A stretch of DNA of 64,000 nucleotides, from the NCBI GenBank assembly GCA_030268105.1, contig BSDZ01000032.1:682001-746000 (forward strand), in the 5' to 3' direction. Numbering within the stretch: the stretch's first letter is position 1; every line of letters starts with the position of its first letter. This document shows, one piece after another, positions 59,407 through 64,000 of the stretch. Origin of the DNA: Volvox africanus (lineage: Eukaryota; Chlorophyta; Chlorophyceae; Chlamydomonadales; Volvocaceae). Position numbers and translations under genes: made by a program. The notes under the pieces were generated by a model. The model had not been told where the DNA came from. It searched no databases and worked only from the letters and a program-made list of their open reading frames with translations.

Positions 59407-60642
59407 CTATTTTGGCTGAGGTACAAACGGCGGCATTAGCGGGCAATCCTTCGTGGAATGGCTCTCCGCACACCGTAGACAAACGTTGGCCAATTTCCGA
59501 CGCTCAAATTCGGAACGATTGCAATTCCATTTTGGCATATACGTGTCGTCCGTGCGAGTCCGCTTCACATTGGGGTCGGAACGCTGTGCGGCTGCCGTCG
59601 ACGGCGCACCACCACGCTTCCTGTTTTTAGCCGGGTCCGAGCTCGGACCTGCTCCTCCTGACCCACAAACACCCGAGCTAGCGCCCCCGCGTGCCTGGCG
59701 TTGCCGGTTGCTGCGTCGCGTCGCGGCAGTAGGCGTGGGGCGGGTCGCTCCGAAGTCCTGGTCAAGAGCTACGGCTTCCCCAAGCGGATCCTGCACTTGC
59801 ACGGCATTTGCACGAGGGGCAGACTTGACTTCTTCCTCACCGGCAAGGAGTCGTATCTCCGTGCCCTTAGCAAAAGCGACCAAAGCATCATACGACTTGA
59901 TCTGCGCTCCAACCAAGTCAGTAGCGCACCATTTAGCCAAAAGTTTCGTCAGGCCTCGCCTAAACCAAAAGACACGCTCGGATTCAGTGAGGTCAGCAAT
60001 GGGAGTCACAAGTGCTTCGAAGCGTGACTGGTACGCAGGTACATTTTCATCCCGATGCATGTGGTAGCTACCGGCTGCCAAAACCTTACGAGCTTCCATA
60101 TCGCATGCTTGAACCTCAGTAGCGAATCGTGCGAGCAAAGCAGCGACCAACTCGTCAAAAGTATAGTTGCCCCGGGCGTTGGTCCAATTGCGATACCAGT
60201 CCTTCACTGAGCCCTCGAGGGTGTTACCAACGAAGAGACACCTGATACCGTCATTATTGCCACCATGAACAGCCTGGAGATACTTTTTAGCGTCACGCAC
60301 GTACGCACGAGTTGCATCAGCTATGCTATGCCCTGGTGTCTTGTCGGTCAGCGAAATATTGAGCCTAGGAACGGGAATCGACAATCTCATCACCTCAGGG
60401 ATGTTATCATGCCCTCGAGCTTGAGGTAATGGCAGAACCCTTGGTCCAGCAGTGTTGTCCATATTCATGTTCACTGCTGAATGCGGCACAATTAAGTGAG
60501 CAGGGGTCTGAAGGAAAAGGGGCTCTTGAGTGGCTCGCGCGCCAACAGTCTCAAGACCTCTATCCGGTGCTCTAGCAGCCACAACAAAATCGGGTTGGCT
60601 AGCTAGGCTAGTGTGCGGCGTATCGTCGTGTTCCGCGGACAT
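59407..60642 (-). CDS. gag: B3 gag, intact
   Basis: A 411-codon gag starting MSAEHDDTPH. It has a central retrotransposon gag domain (about residues 100-260, with DWYRNW and WCATDL), a basic Arg/Ala/Pro linker and a zinc knuckle CLRCAESHSTKDC (CX2CX3HX4C) near the end. It ends PQPK then TAG, in frame with pol. It is the only complete gag in the window and could in principle supply particles to other copies. The overlapping upstream ORF suggests the true N-terminus could be longer if an intron is removed. Confidence 0.88.
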   Translation of the reverse strand: MSAEHDDTPHTSLASQPDFVVAARAPDRGLETVGARATQEPLFLQTPAHLIVPHSAVNMNMDNTAGPRVLPLPQARGHDNIPEVMRLSIPVPRLNISLTDKTPGHSIADATRAYVRDAKKYLQAVHGGNNDGIRCLFVGNTLEGSVKDWYRNWTNARGNYTFDELVAALLARFATEVQACDMEARKVLAAGSYHMHRDENVPAYQSRFEALVTPIADLTESERVFWFRRGLTKLLAKWCATDLVGAQIKSYDALVAFAKGTEIRLLAGEEEVKSAPRANAVQVQDPLGEAVALDQDFGATRPTPTAATRRSNRQRQARGGASSGVCGSGGAGPSSDPAKNRKRGGAPSTAAAQRSDPNVKRTRTDDTYMPKWNCNRSEFERRKLANVCLRCAESHSTKDCPLMPPFVPQPK

Positions 60643-60862
60643 GGAGCACGAAATGATACCCTAGGTTTGCGTAATAGAAGCCGACTTCTATCGCAAAGGC
60701 AAGAGTACAAAACAACTCGGTGAGCCTACCGACAGTACTCTTGAGAAGATTCAGCAAACTCAGCAAGTACTTGCCCAGCTGAGTCCTGATTTCCGTAGTT
60801 TGGGCGATGAGAGTCGCCAACTGGTCCGGACGAAAGCCGGTCTCAGTCGCCGCGGCAAGCAA
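60608..60862 (-). CDS. Conserved ORF overlapping the gag start (B3)
   Basis: Third copy of the 84-codon ORF (MLAAATETGFRPDQ...), overlapping the gag start in another frame. A short ATG frame of about 31 codons (MASSSDEPRG) lies upstream at about 61040, and GT/AG signals between these frames would permit splicing. Confidence 0.4.
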   Translation of the reverse strand: MLAAATETGFRPDQLATLIAQTTEIRTQLGKYLLSLLNLLKSTVGRLTELFCTLAFAIEVGFYYANLGYHFVLHVRGTRRYAAH

Positions 60863-61108
60863 TGCCGGTGCACTGAGATTACCTGCGACTCAGAGCATAC
60901 ACTTACACAACAAGTGCAGCAATCTAAGCAAAAGTAATTAAACAATTACAAACCGGAAGCGGCGGCGTCCAAAACGGCGCGGCCTAGGTCTTCTGCAAAA
61001 GTATCTAGCGGCCCTCGTGGTTCGTCGCTGGAACTCGCCATAGAAAGAACCTACTTCCGATTAGACAAGGAGAGACAGTTAGGCAACGAACCTGTCTCGA
61101 TACCAATT

Positions 61109-61932
61109 TGTTGTACCTCTCGTTCGCGTTTGCTCATAAGTATCTGCACGTCTGGAGACTTTCGACACCGATGCGCAAGCACTTGCAAGTACAGCAAGGC
61201 AAGCGAGAGCAAACAGAGACAGCGGAAGACTTCAAGACGAAGAGAGATATAACTTACAGCCTTACAGATCGGAACGATGCAATGGACGAAATCGCCGTCA
61301 GCGCCGGAAGCAAGCAATCATCACGCGGCGGTGATTAGCGAAGTTCAGGCTTAGCTCGGGCTAAGTAGAATAGCATATAGCAATAGTAATATAGAACACA
61401 CGAGTGTTCTCCGGTATCGAATATCTTATCTTGCTTAGCCGTCCTCGCATCTGTTATACTCGCAGCATCGCAATGTCGTACGATTCACATCAGGAGGCCA
61501 ATCCTAGATGTGACAACCCTACTGCGTATAGGCGATGTCTACGCATAACAATGTATAAGCCTTTCCGGCATTCGCATGATGCAAGGGTCCGGATAACGAT
61601 ATCCGGTTGCAGGGCATGTATCGCGACGAGTGCGGCGCTCTCAACGTGTGCTGTAATGAAGTAATATTATATCAGATAATATTACTTATCGTTTCATAGC
61701 ACGAGCATAATGCGCACTTCAATGATTCGGTATTTCATGCATGCTAGGCGGATTTGCCATGATGCGATGTCGCGATGGATAATGACAACATGCCAAATGC
61801 ATATATAAATGTACACGAATACATTTATATCATGCAGATTCATTCATATGCAATGCGTTCATCACGATAGCACTTCGCCTCGTAGAATCACGTCGACCTA
61901 CACGTCGGCGGTAAATGAACCGTAGCACAACA
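61109..61932 (-). repeat. 5' LTR of B3 (B1 subfamily)
   Basis: An 824-bp LTR with the CTCGTTCGCG edge of B1 rather than of the other LTR of the same element. A primer-binding site lies beside it at about 61088-61105. Confidence 0.92.
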
Positions 61933-62431
61933 AGCAAGAGCAATTACAAATACACACACACACAAGCACAAGCACACACAAGCACAGGCACAGACAAGCA
62001 CAAGCACACACAAGCACAAGCACACACAAGCACAAGCACACACAAGCACAAGCCCAAACAAGCACAAGCACAGACAAGCACAGGCACACACAAGCATACA
62101 CACGCACAAACACACACACACACACAAGCAAGCACACACAAGCACTAGCAAACACAAGCACACACACACACAAACACACACGCAAGCAAACACACACAAG
62201 CACAAGCACACACAATCAGAAGGACACACAAGCAGAAGCACACACAAGCACAAGCCCATACAAGCACAAGCACACACAAGCTGCTTGTGCACACATATAC
62301 ACGCACACACACACAAGCTCACACACAAACACATACTCAAGCACACACACAAACACATACTCAAGCACACACACAAACACATACTCAAGCACACACACAC
62401 ACACAAGCAAGCACACACACACACAAGCAAG

Positions 62432-62472
<41 letters not shown>

Positions 62473-64000
62473 GAGCAAGCATAAACACACACAAGCAAGC
62501 ACAAGCACAAGCAAGCACAGGCAAGGACAAACACAAGCACAAGCACACACAAGCACAGGCACAGACAAGCACAAGCACAGGCACAGACAAGCACAAGCAC
62601 ACACAAGCACAAGCACAAGCACAAGCACACACAAGCACAAGCACAAGCACACACAAGCACAAGCACAAGCACAAGCACAAGCACACACAAGCACAAGCAC
62701 AAGCACACACAAGCACAAGCACAAGCACACACAAGCACAAGCACAAGCACAAGCACACACAAGCACAAGCACAAGCACACACAAACACAAGCACAAGCAC
62801 AAGCACAAGCACAAGCACACACAAGCACAAGCACAAGCACACACAAGCACAAGCACAAGCACACACAAGCACAAGCCCAAGCCCAAGCCCAAGCCCAAGC
62901 CCAAGCACAAGCACAAGCACACACAAGCACAAGCACAAGCACACACAAGCACAAGCACATACAAGCTGCTTGTGCACACATATACACGCACACACACACA
63001 AGCTCACACACAAACACATACTCAAGCACACACACAAACACAAGCAAGCACACACATGCACTAGCAAACACTAGCACAAGCCCACACAAGCACAAGCCCA
63101 CACAAGCACAAGCACACACAAGCACAAGCACAAGCACAAGCACACACAAGCACAAGCACAAGCACACACAAACACAAGCACAAGCACAAGCACAAGCACA
63201 AGCACACACAAGCACAAGCACAAGCACACACAAGCACAAGCACAAGCACACACAAGCACAAGCCCAAGCCCAAGCCCAAGCACAAGCACAAGCACAAGCA
63301 CAAGCACACACAAGCACAAGCACAAGCACACACAAGCACAAGCACATACAAGCTGCTTGTGCACACATATACACGCACACACACACAAGCTCACACACAA
63401 ACACATACTCAAGCACACACACAAACACAAGCAAGCACACACATGCACTAGCAAACACTAGCACAAGCCCACACAAGCACAAGCCCACACAAGCACAAGC
63501 CCACACAAGCACAAGCGCAAGCACACACACACACACACACACAAGCACACACAAGCACAAGCACACACAATCAGAAGCACACACAAGCACAGGCACAGAC
63601 AAGCACAAGCACACACAAGGACAAGCGCACACAAGCTGCTTGTGCACACATATACACGCACACACACACAAGCACACACACAAACACATACTCAAGCACA
63701 CACACACATACAAGCAAGCACACACATGCACTAGCAAACACAAGCACAAGCACAAGGACACACACACACACACACAAGCACACACAAGCACAAGCACACA
63801 CAAGCACAAGCACACACAACTACAGGCACAGACAAGCACAAGCACATACAAGCACAAGCACATACAAGCTGCTTGTGCACACATATACACGCACACACAC
63901 ACAAGCACACACACAAACACATACTCAAGCACACACACACACACAAGCAAGCACACACATGCACAAGCAAACACAAGCACAAGCACACACACACACACAC
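61933..64000. repeat. AC / ACAAGC satellite with a recurring palindromic box
   Basis: Continuous low-complexity DNA made of CACACA, CACAAGCA and CCCAAG units, reaching the window end. A conserved box, CAAGCTGCTTGTGCACACAT followed by ATACACGC, recurs with its CTGCTT at about 62281, 62966, 63353, 63636 and 63869. The box contains the inverted repeat ACAAGC-T-GCTTGT, the only place where the GCTTGT orientation appears on this strand. The blocks between boxes shorten from 685 to 233 bp. Long Cys/Leu/Val and His/Lys/Thr ORFs here are artefacts. Confidence 0.95.

Larger units (their letters stand above)
54496..61932 (-). mobile_element. Ty3/gypsy element B3, chimeric LTRs
   Basis: A 7437-bp element whose left LTR (54496-55328, 833 bp) is of the B2 subfamily and whose right LTR (61109-61932, 824 bp) is of the B1 subfamily. 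The left target base motif CTGCC (54491-54495) has no partner after 61932, where a satellite begins. Pol shares four lesions with B2, so the left part is a duplicate of B2. Gag and the right end are close to B1. Recombination between related elements is the simplest account. Confidence 0.9.

Noticed and set aside
61888..63998. Very long minus-strand ORFs rich in Cys, Leu, Val and Ala, and plus-strand ORFs rich in His, Lys and Thr
   Set aside because: They are translations of the AC/ACAAGC satellite, which lacks stop codons in several frames. No domain or start context supports a gene.
61933..64000. CRISPR-like regularity
   Set aside because: Spacing of the boxes is irregular and the intervening DNA is simple repeat, not unique spacers. 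The sequence is also eukaryotic.

Overview
The window is nuclear DNA of an intron-rich eukaryote. It carries split protein genes with GT-AG introns, chromodomain-bearing Ty3/gypsy retrotransposons, long satellites, and Ala/Gly homopolymer runs in a regulatory protein. A unicellular alga (chlorophyte-like) would fit the arylsulfatase type and the retroelement style, but the sequence alone does not fix the lineage.

Layout. (1) 1-21338 is a nest of Ty3/gypsy elements, all read on the minus strand. An old family-A pair shares one LTR (A2 4-2394, A1 2080-21338). Element B2 (3742-17740, target duplication CTGCC) sits in A1. Element B1 (5496-12965, target duplication GCTTG, LTRs that look identical) sits in B2. 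(2) 21339-27390 is a headless and tailless copy of part of a cohesin alpha-kleisin gene. It abuts a diverged fragment of a sulfatase exon (27394-27535). (3) 28464-37632 is the complete kleisin gene (RAD21/SCC1/REC8 family, 16 exons, 1134 codons in my model). Its interior (28876-34925) is the second, nearly identical copy of the 6.05-kb block. (4) 40797-48507 is an arylsulfatase gene of about 12 exons whose last coding exon is split by a 422-bp solo LTR (47980-48401, target duplication CTTTT). (5) 50311-52339 holds repeats, ending in a 160/290-bp higher-order minisatellite. (6) 52340-61932 is a second copy of the A-with-B nested block (A3 plus B3). B3 ends in LTRs of two different subfamilies. 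(7) 61933-64000 is an AC/ACAAGC satellite.

How the parts relate. The two cellular genes are independent of each other: chromosome cohesion and sulfate-ester hydrolysis. Most of the rest is retroelement DNA and its rearrangement. In both families gag and pol lie in one frame separated by a single UAG. Family B has Lys in place of the third catalytic acid of integrase, whereas family A keeps Glu. All LTRs are packed with short hairpins, some with compensatory changes between subfamilies. I saw no rRNA, tRNA or CRISPR array.
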